64,000 nt of DNA. Origin: PALSA-278 sp963760285 (lineage in GTDB: Bacteria > Acidobacteriota > Terriglobia > Acidiferrales > UBA7541). Positions 25,575 through 35,202 of this stretch are shown in pieces (position 1 is the stretch's first letter; every line of letters starts with the position of its first letter). The DNA lies in the NCBI GenBank assembly GCA_963760285.1, contig CAVXCI010000001.1, positions 1,984,001 to 2,048,000 of the forward strand, written 5' to 3'. The notes under the pieces were generated by a model, which saw only the letters and a program-made list of their open reading frames with translations, ran no database searches and had not been told where the DNA came from. A program made the position numbers and the translations under genes.

Positions 25575-25816
25575 GCCCGGTCTCCGGCGTGTGACAGAAG
25601 AGAAAAGACTGGCGCCCTAAAGGCGCTCTTCGGCTGCGCTCCCCTCGACTGCGCTCGGGACCCGGAGGATGGGCGGGACAGGCCGCTTCATGGCGGTACA
25701 TGCCCGGATGGGGCTTCGCCTCGGAAAACTGCCACCCGTAAAGTCCGCCCCGGCGGATGCGGGAGGCGGCGCACAGAAGCGGCGTGGCGGGAGGGATCGC
25801 TCTTACTCATTCCGTA

Positions 25817-25946
25817 AATCCGGCAAATTTGTGGATGCGGAACGGGGAAAGGGGAGTACAATGCGCCTACTAGGGGTGAAACCGGAGATTCCGGCCACAG
25901 TCCGCCGATAGCTGAAAATACCGGCTAATTCTTCAAGGAGAAAATC
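25817..25946 (+). repeat. Conserved upstream region of S53 gene 1
   Basis: GTAAATC-GGCAAATT, TGGATGCGGAACGGGGAAA and AATGCGCC recur before the second gene (about 28015-28148) and, in part, the third (about 30225-30361). CCACAGTCCGCCGATAGCTG and a Shine-Dalgarno CAAGGAGAA are shared with the second. TACAAT at 25857-25862 could be a -10 box. Confidence 0.6.
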
Positions 25947-27890
25947 GTGATTCGAAAACTAGGCATATTTTTGTTCACAATGGTCGCGATGGTGTTTGGC
26001 GCGAGCATCGTTTGCCAGGCCCAGCCGCAGTCGCTGTTGACGCGGCATGTGCGTGAAGTGACCGTCAACGGGGAGGCGAAGTCCATCGGACGGCTTCCCG
26101 CAACAAAGTCGCTGCGTGTCGACATCGTTCTGTCGCTGCGCGACAAGGGAGGTTTGGAGAGTTATTTGCAAAAGATTTACGATCCTTCCAGCCCCTTCTA
26201 CCGGAACTTTCTCACCGTGCCGGAGTTTACGCAGATGTACGGTCCCAGCCAGGAGGATTATGACGCCGTGGTTCATTTCGCGAAAGCGAACGGGTTCGCG
26301 GTGGTGGGCGGCTCCCGTGATGCTTTTGACGTGCAGCTCCAGGGTACGGTGGGGAGCATTGAGAATGCTTTCCACGTAACCCTGGGTCTCTATCACGATC
26401 CCATAAAGAACCGGGACTTCTATGCTCCGGACCGGGAGCCGACGGTGGACCTGCCGTTCCCGCTGTGGCACATTTCGGGTTTGGACAACTATTCGATCCC
26501 GCGTCCCACCTTCGTGCGCCGAGCGGAAAATATAAAGCCTCCCGCCACCATCGGTTCCTGTCCGCAAGCCTCCTTCTGCGGCAGTGACATGCGGGCGGCC
26601 TACTACGAGGGAACGTCTCTGACGGGCACGGGCCAGAACATCGGATTGCTGGAATACGCCGGATTTGATATCGCCGACGTGAACACCTACTACACGAATG
26701 CCGGGCAAACGAGAAATTTCACGGTCACGGGCATTTCCACGGATGGAACCTCCATTAATTGCTACGCAGCGCAGGGCTGTGACGACACGGAACAGACCAT
26801 TGACATCACGCAGGCGGGCGGCATGGCCCCGGGCGTAACCACGGTATACATATACGTGGGTTCCAGCGACACCGCCATCCTGAGTGGCATGTCTACGGAT
26901 ACTCCGTTGCCGTTGAATTTGAGTTCGTCGTGGGGCTGGGACCCGGCGGACCCCAACACAGACAATCCGTACTTCGAGAAGATGGCGGTACAGGGCCAGA
27001 GCTTCTTTCAAGCTGCTGGCGACAGCGGCAGGTGGGAAGGTTCTGCGTGGCCGTCCGACGCTGAGTATGTTATCAGTGTTGGCGGCACGGACTTGACGAC
27101 CAAGAGCGCGGGCGGCCCGTGGAATTCGGAAACGGTTTGGAGCGACGGTGGTGGCGGTTATGATCCTCCGGATGATATTCTGATTCCGTCCTGGCAGCAG
27201 TTGCCGGGGGTGATCAACTCATCCAACGAGGGCTCCAAGACCTACCGGAACGGCCCGGACGTTTCCGCAAACTCGAATTTCACCTTTTACGTTTGCGCCG
27301 ACCAGCAGGGTTGTACCGCAAACGAATATGGCGGGACCAGTTTTGCGGCGCCCATGTGGGCCGGCTACCTGGCTCTGACCAACCAGCAGGCGGCCGCCAA
27401 TGGCGATCCGGCGCCCGGCTTCATCAATCCAACCATCTATCCGCTGAGTCTGACGTCAAACTATGACACCTACTTCCACGACATCACCAGCGGCAGCAAC
27501 GGCTATCCTGCGGAGACCGGCTACGATTTGGCGAGCGGATGGGGCAGTCCGAACGGGTCCGGCCTGATCAACGCACTCACAGCCGCGGGTCCTGATTTCG
27601 GATTCGTTGCGTCCCCGAACACGATTACCGTGGACGATGGTGGCACCTTCACCGCCACGATTACCACGGTGGGGGATGACGGGTTCGACGCGGCGATAAC
27701 CTTGTCGACGAAATTCCCCAAGGATATAACCTTTAGTCCCAATCCCATACCGGCGCCGGGTTCAGGGAGTTCAACTCTGACGGCCAAGGTCCCCAAGACC
27801 TACAAACCCGGAACCTACACGCTCACCATAACGGGAACAGGCGGAGGCAAAACGAACACGACTACAATCACCGTCACCGTCAATAAATAG
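25947..27890 (+). CDS. Secreted pro-kumamolisin (S53/sedolisin) peptidase, copy 1
   Basis: An acid-acting serine-carboxyl endopeptidase precursor, 647 residues. Signal peptide MIRKLGIFLFTMVAMVFGASIVCQA; prodomain about 30-185 (PSSPFYRNFLTVPEFTQMYG, SRDAFDVQLQGTVGSIENAF). The catalytic domain has Glu282 and Asp286 in DDTEQTIDIT, oxyanion Asp359 in AAGDSG and Ser465 in GGTSFAAPMW. The calcium site is in DITSGSNGYP..GYDLASGWGSPNG. The last 85 residues form an Ig-like beta domain (ITVDDGGTFTATITT ... TLTAKVPKTYKPGTYTLTITG). It was annotated from the GTG at 25947 with AAGGAG upstream. First of three tandem near-copies, each with its own terminator. Confidence 0.93.
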   Translation: MIRKLGIFLFTMVAMVFGASIVCQAQPQSLLTRHVREVTVNGEAKSIGRLPATKSLRVDIVLSLRDKGGLESYLQKIYDPSSPFYRNFLTVPEFTQMYGPSQEDYDAVVHFAKANGFAVVGGSRDAFDVQLQGTVGSIENAFHVTLGLYHDPIKNRDFYAPDREPTVDLPFPLWHISGLDNYSIPRPTFVRRAENIKPPATIGSCPQASFCGSDMRAAYYEGTSLTGTGQNIGLLEYAGFDIADVNTYYTNAGQTRNFTVTGISTDGTSINCYAAQGCDDTEQTIDITQAGGMAPGVTTVYIYVGSSDTAILSGMSTDTPLPLNLSSSWGWDPADPNTDNPYFEKMAVQGQSFFQAAGDSGRWEGSAWPSDAEYVISVGGTDLTTKSAGGPWNSETVWSDGGGGYDPPDDILIPSWQQLPGVINSSNEGSKTYRNGPDVSANSNFTFYVCADQQGCTANEYGGTSFAAPMWAGYLALTNQQAAANGDPAPGFINPTIYPLSLTSNYDTYFHDITSGSNGYPAETGYDLASGWGSPNGSGLINALTAAGPDFGFVASPNTITVDDGGTFTATITTVGDDGFDAAITLSTKFPKDITFSPNPIPAPGSGSSTLTAKVPKTYKPGTYTLTITGTGGGKTNTTTITVTVNK

Positions 27891-27931
27891 TGACCGTGAT
27901 CCGGTAATACACGTTAAGCATCGGCAAGGAG

Positions 27932-27966
27932 AGGCCCGGATTCTGTAGTCCGGGCCTTTCTTGTTT
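27932..27966 (+). terminator. Rho-independent terminator after S53 copy 1
   Basis: AGGCCCGGA (27932-27940), 8-nt loop, TCCGGGCCT (27949-27957), then TTCTTGTTT. The same hairpin recurs after copies 2 and 3. Confidence 0.9.
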
Positions 27967-28148
27967 GGCGGGAATATTCGACAGCTCGACGATGCGGAGA
28001 GAATTGCCAGTGCCGTAAATCTGCCAAATTCTATGGATGCGGAACGGGGAAAAGGGCGTAGAATGCGCCCACCAGGGGTTAGATTGATCCTTCCGGCCAC
28101 AGTCCGCCGATAGCTGAAAATACCGGCTAATTCTTCAAGGAGAAGATC

Positions 28149-30095
28149 ATGATTCGAAAACTGAGTGTATTTTTGCTGACGATCATCGCGATGGTATTTG
28201 GCGCGAGCATCGTTTGCCAGGCCCAGCCGCAGTCGCTGTTGACGCGGCATGTGCGTGAAGTGACCGTCAACGGGGAGGCGAAGTCCGTGGGACGGCTCCC
28301 CGCAACAAAGTCGCTGCGCGTCGACATCGTTCTGTCGCTGCGCGACAAGGGAGGTTTGGAGAGTTATTTGCAAAAGATCTACGATCCTTCCAACCCCCTC
28401 TACCACCATTTCCTGACGGTGCAAGAGTTCACTGATACGTACGGTCCCAGCCAGGAGGATTATGACGCCGTGGTTCATTTCGCGAAAGCGAACGGGTTCG
28501 CGGTGGTGGGCGGCTCCCGTGATGCTTTTGACGTGCAGCTCCAGGGTACGGTGGGGAGCATTGAGAATGCTTTCCACGTAACCCTGGGTCTCTATCACGA
28601 TCCCATAAAGAACCGGGACTTCTATGCTCCGGACCGGGAGCCGACGGTGGACCTGCCGTTCCCGCTGTGGCACATTTCGGGTTTGGACAACTATTCGATC
28701 CCGCGTCCCACCTTCGTGCGCCGAGCGGAAAATATAAAGCCTCCCGCCACCATCGGTTCCTGTCCGCAAGAATCCTTCTGCGGCAGCGACATGCGGGCGG
28801 CCTACTACGAGGGAACGTCTCTGACGGGCACGGGCCAGAACATCGGATTGCTGGAATACGCCGGATTTGATATCGCCGATGTGAACACCTACTACACGAA
28901 CGCTGGGCAGACCAGGACTGCCGCGGTCACGGGCATTTCCACGGATGGAACCTCCATTAATTGCTACGCATCGCAGGGCTGTGACGACACGGAACAGACC
29001 CTTGACATCACTCAGTCGCTCGGCATGGCCCCGGGGGTAACCACCTGTTACATATACGTGGGTTCCTCCGATACCGCCATCCTGGGTGGCATGTCTTCGG
29101 ATACTCCGTTGCCGTTGAATTTGAGTTCCTCGTGGGTATGGACCCCGGCGGACCCCAGCACTGACGATCCGTACTTCGAGAAGATGGCTTCGCAGGGGCA
29201 GAGCTATTTTCAAGCCGCTGGCGACAGTGGGCGGTGGCGGGGTTCCCCCTGGCCGGCGGATTCCGCGTATGTCACGGCGGTCGGCGGCACGGACTTGACG
29301 ACCAAGAGCGCGGGCGGCCCGTGGAATTCGGAAACGGTTTGGAGCGACGGTGGCGGCGGCTATTGGTCCCCGGACGATATTCTGATTCCGACCTGGCAGC
29401 AGCTGCCGGGGGTGATCAACACGGCCAACGAGGGGTCCACGACCTACCGGAACGGCCCGGACGTTTCCGCAAACTCGAACTTCACTTTTTATGTTTGCGC
29501 CGACCAGGACGGTTGTACCGCAAACGAATATGGCGGGACCAGTTTTGCGGCGCCCATGTGGGCCGGCTACCTGGCTCTGGCCAACCAGCAGGCGGCCGCC
29601 AATGGCGATCCGGCGCCCGGCTTCATCAATCCAGCCATTTACTTGCTGGGTGTGGGGTTGACCTATGACGCCGATTTCCACGACATCGTCAGCGGCGGCA
29701 ACGGCTATCCGGCGGTAGTGGGCTACGATTTGGCGAGCGGATGGGGCAGTCCGAACGGGTCCGGCCTGATCAACGCACTTCTCGCAGCGCCGTCTCCTTT
29801 CTTCGCCATCGGGACGTCTCCTAACGTGATCTCCGTGGATGACGGCGGCACGTTCACCGTCACAATTACCACGGCGGCGGAGAACGGTTTCGACGCGGCG
29901 GTAAATTTGTCGACCAAATTCCCCAAACAAATCACGTTCAGTCCCAATCCCATACCGGCGCCGGGCTCAGGGAGTTCAACTCTGACGGCCAAGGTCCCCA
30001 AGACCTACAAACCCGGAACCTACACCCTCACCGTGACGGGCAAGGGCGGAGGCATAACGAACACGAACATAATCACCGTGACCGTCAATAAATAG
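28149..30095 (+). CDS. Secreted pro-kumamolisin (S53/sedolisin) peptidase, copy 2
   Basis: 648 residues, same plan as copy 1: signal peptide MIRKLSVFLLTIIAMVFGAS, prodomain, catalytic domain with Glu282/Asp286 (DDTEQTLDIT), AAGDSGRW and Ser465 (GGTSFAAPMW), and an Ig-like tail. The first 220 residues are almost identical to copy 1 except a short patch, NPLYHHFLTVQEFTDTYG instead of SPFYRNFLTVPEFTQMYG. The catalytic-domain loops are more divergent (ITQSLGMAPGVTTCYIYVG; IYLLGVGLTYDADFHDIVSGG). All active-site residues are kept, so it should be active. ATG at 28149 with AAGGAGAAG upstream. Confidence 0.93.
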   Translation: MIRKLSVFLLTIIAMVFGASIVCQAQPQSLLTRHVREVTVNGEAKSVGRLPATKSLRVDIVLSLRDKGGLESYLQKIYDPSNPLYHHFLTVQEFTDTYGPSQEDYDAVVHFAKANGFAVVGGSRDAFDVQLQGTVGSIENAFHVTLGLYHDPIKNRDFYAPDREPTVDLPFPLWHISGLDNYSIPRPTFVRRAENIKPPATIGSCPQESFCGSDMRAAYYEGTSLTGTGQNIGLLEYAGFDIADVNTYYTNAGQTRTAAVTGISTDGTSINCYASQGCDDTEQTLDITQSLGMAPGVTTCYIYVGSSDTAILGGMSSDTPLPLNLSSSWVWTPADPSTDDPYFEKMASQGQSYFQAAGDSGRWRGSPWPADSAYVTAVGGTDLTTKSAGGPWNSETVWSDGGGGYWSPDDILIPTWQQLPGVINTANEGSTTYRNGPDVSANSNFTFYVCADQDGCTANEYGGTSFAAPMWAGYLALANQQAAANGDPAPGFINPAIYLLGVGLTYDADFHDIVSGGNGYPAVVGYDLASGWGSPNGSGLINALLAAPSPFFAIGTSPNVISVDDGGTFTVTITTAAENGFDAAVNLSTKFPKQITFSPNPIPAPGSGSSTLTAKVPKTYKPGTYTLTVTGKGGGITNTNIITVTVNK

Positions 30096-30141
30096 TGACC
30101 ATGTGACGTTTCACTGATCGCCGCAATAAACGTGCGCAGGG

Positions 30142-30176
30142 AAAGGCCCGGATCCTCTGGTCCGGGCCTTTCTTGT
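30142..30176 (+). terminator. Rho-independent terminator after S53 copy 2
   Basis: AAAGGCCCGGA (30142-30152) pairs with TCCGGGCCTTT (30161-30171), followed by CTTGT. Confidence 0.9.
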
Positions 30177-30361
30177 CTGGCGGGAATATTCGACGGCTCG
30201 ACGATGCGGAGAGAATTGCCAGTCCCGCAAATCTGCCAAATTCTATGGATGCGGAACGGAGAAAAGGGAGTACAATGCGCACAAGCTAGGGGGGAAATTA
30301 AGCGTTTCCGTCGCAGCCAGCCGAGAAGGGAAGTTCCGGCTCAATCCTTAAGGAGAAGATA

Positions 30362-32314
30362 ATGATTCGAAAACTGAGTGTATTTTTGCTGACGATCATC
30401 GCGATGGTGTTTGGCGCGAGCATCGTTTGCCAGGCCCAGCCGCAGTCGCTGTTGACGCGGCATGTGCGTGAAGTGACCGTCAACGGGGAGGCGAAGTCCA
30501 TCGGACGGCTCCCCGCAACAAAGTCGCTGCGTGTCGACATCGTTCTGTCGCTGCGCGACAAGGGAGGTTTGGAGAGTTATTTGCAAAAGATTTACGATCC
30601 TTCCAGCCCCTTCTACCGGAACTTTCTCACCGTGCCGGAGTTTACGCAGATGTACGGTCCCAGCCAGGAGGATTATGACGCCGTGGTTCATTTCGCGAAA
30701 GCGAACGGGTTCGCGGTGGTGGGCGGCTCCCGTGATGCTTTTGACGTGCAGCTCCAGGGTACGGTGGGGAGCATTGAGAATGCTTTCCACGTAACCCTGG
30801 GTCTCTATCACGATCCCATAAAGAACCGGGACTTCTATGCTCCGGACCGGGAGCCGACGGTGGACCTGCCGTTCCCGCTGTGGCACATTTCGGGTTTGGA
30901 CAACTATTCGATCCCGCGTCCCACCTTCGTGCGCCGAGCGGAAAATATAAAGCCTCCCGCCACCATCGGTTCCTGTCCGCAAGCCTCCTTCTGCGGCAGT
31001 GACATGCGGGCGGCCTATTATGAGGGGACGTCTCTGACGGGCACGGGCCAGAACATCGGATTGCTGGAATACGCCGGATTTGATATCGCCGACGTGAACA
31101 CCTACTACACGAATGCCGGGCAAACGAGAAATTTCACGGTCACGGGCATTTCCACGGATGGAACCTCCATTAATTGCTACGCATCGCAGGGCTGTGACGA
31201 CACGGAACAGACCATTGACATCACGCAGGCGGGCGGCATGGCCCCGGGCATAACCACTGTGTATATGTATGTGGGCTCCTCCGATACCGCGCTGTTGGGC
31301 GGCATGTCCTCGGGTTCTCCGTTGCCGTTGAATTTGAGCTCATCGTGGATTTGGGATCCGTCGGACCCCAGCACGGATGATCCGTACTTCGAGAAGATGG
31401 CTTCGCAGGGCCAGAGCTATTTTCAAGCGTCCGGCGACGATGCCAGGTTTAACAACAACTATCCAACCTGGCCGTGCGACTCCGCGTATGTCATCAGCGT
31501 CGGTGGCACGGACTTGACAACCAAGAGCGCGGGTGGTCCCTGGAACTCGGAATCCGCCTGGAGCGACAGCGGCGGGGGCTATTGGGCTCCTGACGACATT
31601 TCGATTCCGTCCTGGCAACAGCTTACGGGCGTGATCAACTCGTCCAACGAGGGGTCCACAACCTATCGGAACGCACCGGACGTCGCGGCAAACGCGAATT
31701 TCACTTTTTACGTTTGCGCCGACCAGGACGGTTGTACCGCAAACGAATATGGCGGGACCAGTTTTGCGGCGCCCATGTGGGCCGGCTACCTGGCTCTGGC
31801 CAACCAGCAGGCAGTTGCCAATGGTGATGCGGCGCCGGGCTTCATTGATCCGGCCGTTTATCCGCTGGCTCTGACGTCAAACTATGACACCTACTTCCAC
31901 GACATCACCAGCGGCAGCAACGGCTATCCTGCGGTGACCGGCTACGATTTGGTGACCGGATGGGGCAGCCCGAACGGCTCTGCTTTGATCAATGCGCTTC
32001 TCGGAGCCCCGACAGCCAACTTCACCATCGGCGCATCTCCCACCAAAATAACGGTGGACGATGGTGGTACCTTCACCGCCACGATTACCACGGCGGCGGA
32101 GAACGGCTTCGACGCGGCGATAACCTTGTCGACGAAATTCCCCAAGGATATAACCTTTAGTCCCAATCCCATACCGGCGCCGGGCTCAGGGAGTTCGACT
32201 CTGACGGCCAAGGTCCCCAAGACCTACAAACCCGGGACCTACACGCTCACCATAACGGGAACGGGTGGAGGCGTTACGAACACGACTGCGATCACAGTCA
32301 CCGTCAAGAAATAA
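30362..32314 (+). CDS. Secreted pro-kumamolisin (S53/sedolisin) peptidase, copy 3
   Basis: 650 residues with the same domain order: Glu282/Asp286 (DDTEQTIDIT), ASGDDARF around the oxyanion aspartate (ASGD) and Ser467 in GGTSFAAPMW. It is a mosaic: the signal peptide (MIRKLSVFLLTIIAMVFGAS) is that of copy 2, while the prodomain patch SPFYRNFLTVPEFTQMYG is that of copy 1. The catalytic loops are its own (DARFNNNYPTWPCDSAYV, which includes an extra cysteine). The Ig-like tail is close to copy 1. ATG at 30362, SD AAGGAGAAG. The pattern implies gene conversion after tandem duplication. Confidence 0.93.
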   Translation: MIRKLSVFLLTIIAMVFGASIVCQAQPQSLLTRHVREVTVNGEAKSIGRLPATKSLRVDIVLSLRDKGGLESYLQKIYDPSSPFYRNFLTVPEFTQMYGPSQEDYDAVVHFAKANGFAVVGGSRDAFDVQLQGTVGSIENAFHVTLGLYHDPIKNRDFYAPDREPTVDLPFPLWHISGLDNYSIPRPTFVRRAENIKPPATIGSCPQASFCGSDMRAAYYEGTSLTGTGQNIGLLEYAGFDIADVNTYYTNAGQTRNFTVTGISTDGTSINCYASQGCDDTEQTIDITQAGGMAPGITTVYMYVGSSDTALLGGMSSGSPLPLNLSSSWIWDPSDPSTDDPYFEKMASQGQSYFQASGDDARFNNNYPTWPCDSAYVISVGGTDLTTKSAGGPWNSESAWSDSGGGYWAPDDISIPSWQQLTGVINSSNEGSTTYRNAPDVAANANFTFYVCADQDGCTANEYGGTSFAAPMWAGYLALANQQAVANGDAAPGFIDPAVYPLALTSNYDTYFHDITSGSNGYPAVTGYDLVTGWGSPNGSALINALLGAPTANFTIGASPTKITVDDGGTFTATITTAAENGFDAAITLSTKFPKDITFSPNPIPAPGSGSSTLTAKVPKTYKPGTYTLTITGTGGGVTNTTAITVTVKK

Positions 32315-32356
32315 TAGCGGCCGTGATTGGGTAATACGCCTTAAGCATCGGCAAGG

Positions 32357-32394
32357 AAAGGCCCGGATCCTCTGGTCCGGGCCTTTCTTGTTTT
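32357..32394 (+). terminator. Rho-independent terminator after S53 copy 3
   Basis: AAAGGCCCGGA (32357-32367) and TCCGGGCCTTT (32376-32386), then CTTGTTTT. Confidence 0.9.
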
Positions 32395-32719
32395 CTGGCG
32401 CGGCCAACAGCTGGCGGTGAAAGTCTTCCACGCTCGCGCCACCCCTGGGGAAAGAGGGCAGCAGGTCCTTCACTTCAGATTGCGGGCAAGGAAAGAAAAC
32501 GCTGCAATTCTTTCTGGACACCGGGCTAACCGGTTCGTTCTCCCAAGCGGACTCCCTTCGGCGAGGCTGGCGGGAAGGTGAGGCTCCGCGACCCTCATGA
32601 GTGATTAGTGTTGAGTACTGATGTTGAATCAGGACAGCGGCAAATTTTCCCTGGCAAGGGCGGGAAGCGTAAAATGCCAAAATCACGGGTCTGAATCGGA
32701 AATTCAGGGGGACTTGGGA
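32395..32719. other. Gene-free stretch between protease array and RibD_C gene
   Basis: About 325 bp in which no gene is supported on either strand. A short minus-strand frame reads SEVKDLLPSFPRGGASVEDF near 32400-32480, but I cannot match it to a family. Confidence 0.4.
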
Positions 32720-33277
32720 ATGAGCAGGCTGATCATGTGGAATTTGCTTACCCTCGACGGCTTCTTTAACGGCGCCGAGAGCTGGGCGCTGGATTGGCAC
32801 CAATACGTCTGGGGCGATGAGCTTGAGTGTATCTCGGTGGAGCAGTTGCACTCCGCCGGCATGCTCTTGTTTGGGCGCGTCACGTATGAGGGCATGGCCG
32901 CGTACTGGCAATCCGCGAAAGGCGAGGTCGCCAACCTTATGAACGGCCTGCCGAAAGTGGTCTTCTCACGAACACTGGACCGGGCAGAATGGAAGAACAC
33001 GAAACTTGTGAAAACCGACGCGGCGGCGGAGGTGAGGGAGTTGAAGCGCCAGGGCGAAAAAGACATTTATGTGTTCGGCAGCGCCGATCTGTCGACAACC
33101 CTCATGGAGCAGGGACTGTTCGACGAATATCGCCTCGCCCTGGTTCCGGTGGTGCTGGGGAGCGGCAAGCCGCTGTTCGGGCGCAACCTGAGCCGGCTGA
33201 GGCTGAAGCTTCTGGAAGCGCGGCCGTTGTCCTCGGGATGCGTGGTGCTCCGTTATGAACCACGCCCAGGCCAATGA
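32720..33277 (+). CDS. Dihydrofolate-reductase-like protein, RibD C-terminal domain family
   Basis: 185 residues of the stand-alone RibD_C/DHFR-like fold (YwjB/YyaP group). Signatures are WNLLTLDGFF, LLFGRVTYEGMAAYW, PKVVFSRTLDRAEWKNT, IYVFGSADLSTTLMEQGLFDEYRL, and PVVLGSGKPLFG (the typical P-V-x-x-G-x-G-x-P-L-F). Probably an NADPH-dependent reductase with unknown substrate. The ATG at 32720 (MSRLIMWNLL) is chosen over 32621, because the upstream residues lack any family similarity. Confidence 0.9.
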   Translation: MSRLIMWNLLTLDGFFNGAESWALDWHQYVWGDELECISVEQLHSAGMLLFGRVTYEGMAAYWQSAKGEVANLMNGLPKVVFSRTLDRAEWKNTKLVKTDAAAEVRELKRQGEKDIYVFGSADLSTTLMEQGLFDEYRLALVPVVLGSGKPLFGRNLSRLRLKLLEARPLSSGCVVLRYEPRPGQ

Positions 33278-33402
33278 GCCGCCTGCCTATTTCATAGCCA
33301 ACGCCGAGTTTATGCCGCGGCCGGGGATGTGGCGGAGGGGTCCGCTGACGGACGGCGTGGATTCGTTGGGCGCGCGAGGAGCTAAACTGAATGGAAACAG
33401 AA

Positions 33403-33478
<76 letters not shown>

Positions 33479-33502
33479 ACCGATGTAAGGCAAGTTATAT
33501 TG

Positions 33503-33531
33503 TTTATACCATCCGCCCCAAGGAGCGTCAA
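33503..33531 (-). promoter_or_regulatory. Promoter of tRNA-Ala
   Basis: On the minus strand TTGACG (33526-33531), 17-bp spacer, TATAAA (33503-33508), 25 bp before the mature 5' end. Confidence 0.65.
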
Positions 33532-33630
33532 CGCAGGCCGCGGGTGGCTCCGTCCTGAAAATACCCAGGAAACGAAAAACGGGGAAGTGGTGTCTAAGCA
33601 AACAGGAAAGGCGCGGAGAGAGAAGGTGCC

Positions 33631-34344
33631 ATGGCCGAGTTGGCGCAATCATTGCCGTGGAGTTGGGACGAGGGGACGCTTATCACCGGGCTGAAGTCGG
33701 GGTCGGATGGCGCTTTGACTGCCTCGTGACGCACTACCATACGTCGGTATACAACCTGGCGTTGGGGATTGTGGGGTGCGCGCCGGACGCCGCGGACGTG
33801 ACCCAGGAAGTTTTTCTGAAAGTGTTTCGCGGGATCCATGGATTTCGCGGAGGCAGTTCGCTGAAGACCTGGCTGTACCGCATCACGGTCCGCGAGGCGC
33901 TGAACCACAGACGGTGGCGCTGGCGCCATCACCGCGAGCAGTTTTCGCTGGAAGACGACACCCATGCCAACCATCGCCAGCCAGCTGGAAGACGGCAAGG
34001 TTTCGCCGTTCGACGAGACGGCCTTGCGCGAGGAACAGAAGATGGTCCGTGGCGCGCTGCTGCAAGTGGCGGCGCCGTTCCGAAGCGCGGTGATTTTGCG
34101 GGATCTGGAAGGGCTGAGCTACGAGGAAGTGGCGGAAGTTTTGGACGTAAGCGTGGGCACGGTGAAATCGCGCATTCTGCGCGGCCGGCGCGCGCTGCGC
34201 GAAATTCTGGATCCCATCCTGCACCCCATGACGGGCATGATGTCGAATTCGCGCGCGGATGGCGGCGCTGCCGCGCCAGATACGGCGGATTTTTCATCCG
34301 TGGGCGAATTGCAGTCCGCTGGAGCTGGTGGAGGCGAGTTATGA
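33631..34344 (+). CDS. ECF-type RNA polymerase sigma factor (two frameshifts)
   Basis: Start ATG at 33631 (MAELAQSLPWSWDEGTLITGLKSGSDGA) with AGAGAAGG upstream. Near 33712 the frame shifts to FDCLVTHYHTSVYNLALGIVG. Region 2 then has DAADVTQEVFLKVFRGIHGFRGGSSLKTWLYRI (sigma-70 region 2.2-2.4). Near 33960 it shifts again to region 4: PFRSAVILRDLEGLSYEEVAEVLDVSVGTVKSRILRGRRALRE. Both DNA/core-binding domains are otherwise perfect, so base-call errors are the simplest explanation. The stop overlaps the ATG of the anti-sigma gene (34341), the usual pairing for ECF factors. Confidence 0.88.
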
Positions 34345-35035
34345 TCTGCCGGAGCGCGCGAAAAAATCTGCCAGGTTATCTCGATGGGACTGTTCCCCTG
34401 GCGGAGCATTTGCTCTTCGCGCGCATCTGGACGAATGCGCGGACTGCCTGCGGCTGCTGGAAAGTTATAGGCGGCTTTCGGTGCTTCTCTCGCGCGCGGA
34501 GAACGTGGCGCCGCCGCCGGAAATGGTTCTGCGAATCCGGCTGGAAGCGGCCCGGTTGCGGGAACGTCCGGCATTCTTTCGCCGCGTAGCGGCCGAGGGC
34601 GGGCTGGTGTGCCGCAATATTTTGCAGCCGCTGGCGGTACCCGCCACGGGCGGCTTGCTGGCGGCGATGCTGACTTTCATGGTGGTGGCGCAAAGCCTGG
34701 CGGTGGGATCCCACTTCGGGGCGGTGACGGGTGACTTGCCGCTGCATCTGGTTCAACCGGCGCGGTTGGAAAGTCTGGCGCCATTTCCGGTGTCCGATTT
34801 TGCCAGCCAGAACGGATCGGCGGGGCCTGACGTTATCGTCGTGGAGGCCAATGTCGGTTCGCTCGGCGAGGTGGTGGGCTACGAGATTTTGTCCGGCCCT
34901 GATACTCCAGCACTGCGCCGGCAGCTTGACGAGGTTCTGATGTTCTCCCGTTTCAGCCCGCAGATGAGTTTTGGCCGTCCGATGCCGGGTGGCCGGGTCA
35001 TCCTTAGCTTCAGCGAAGTCCGCGTCCGCGGTTAG
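34341..35035 (+). CDS. Anti-sigma factor with zinc-finger (zf-HC2-like) domain (one frameshift)
   Basis: Begins MICRSARKNLPGYLDGTVPLAEH. Near 34400 the frame changes to ALRAHLDECADCLRLLESYRRL, completing the H-x3-C-x2-C zinc-binding anti-sigma motif. A transmembrane helix follows (VPATGGLLAAMLTFMVVAQSLAVG). The periplasmic part ends in a TonB_C-like segment (LRRQLDEVLMFSRFSPQMSFGRPMPGGRVILSF). Overlaps the sigma gene by 4 bp. It probably holds the sigma factor at the membrane until an envelope signal arrives. Confidence 0.8.
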
Positions 35036-35202
35036 ACCTCAGCAATTCGTTGCATGGCAATTCCGCGGGATGGCGGTTTCTTGACTGTCCGCGAAACGGC
35101 CAGTAGAGTGGAGCCCGGGCTGCGGGATTAATTGCCGAACAGCGTTGGTTGACTGCTCACTACCCACCGCGGACGCCGGCACGCTGAATCGGGGGAAAGC
35201 AC

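Larger units (their letters stand above)
25318..25946. other. Gene-free stretch with dispersed repeat and protease upstream region
   Basis: About 630 bp with no convincing coding sequence. It contains repeat copy B (25396-25574) and palindromic CTTCGGCTGCGCTC / CGACTGCGCTCGGGAC words near 25628-25662. The last 130 bp match the spacers in front of the other two S53 genes. Confidence 0.6.

Noticed and set aside
25959..31123. Long minus-strand open frames opposite the S53 genes (for example 27771-29930)
   Set aside because: Their similarity to each other only mirrors the duplication on the plus strand. They lack domains, and they span a spacer with a strong terminator.
32400..32500. Possible gene remnant on the minus strand (SEVKDLLPSFPRGGASVEDF)
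   Set aside because: I cannot link it to any family, and the segment is too short to judge.
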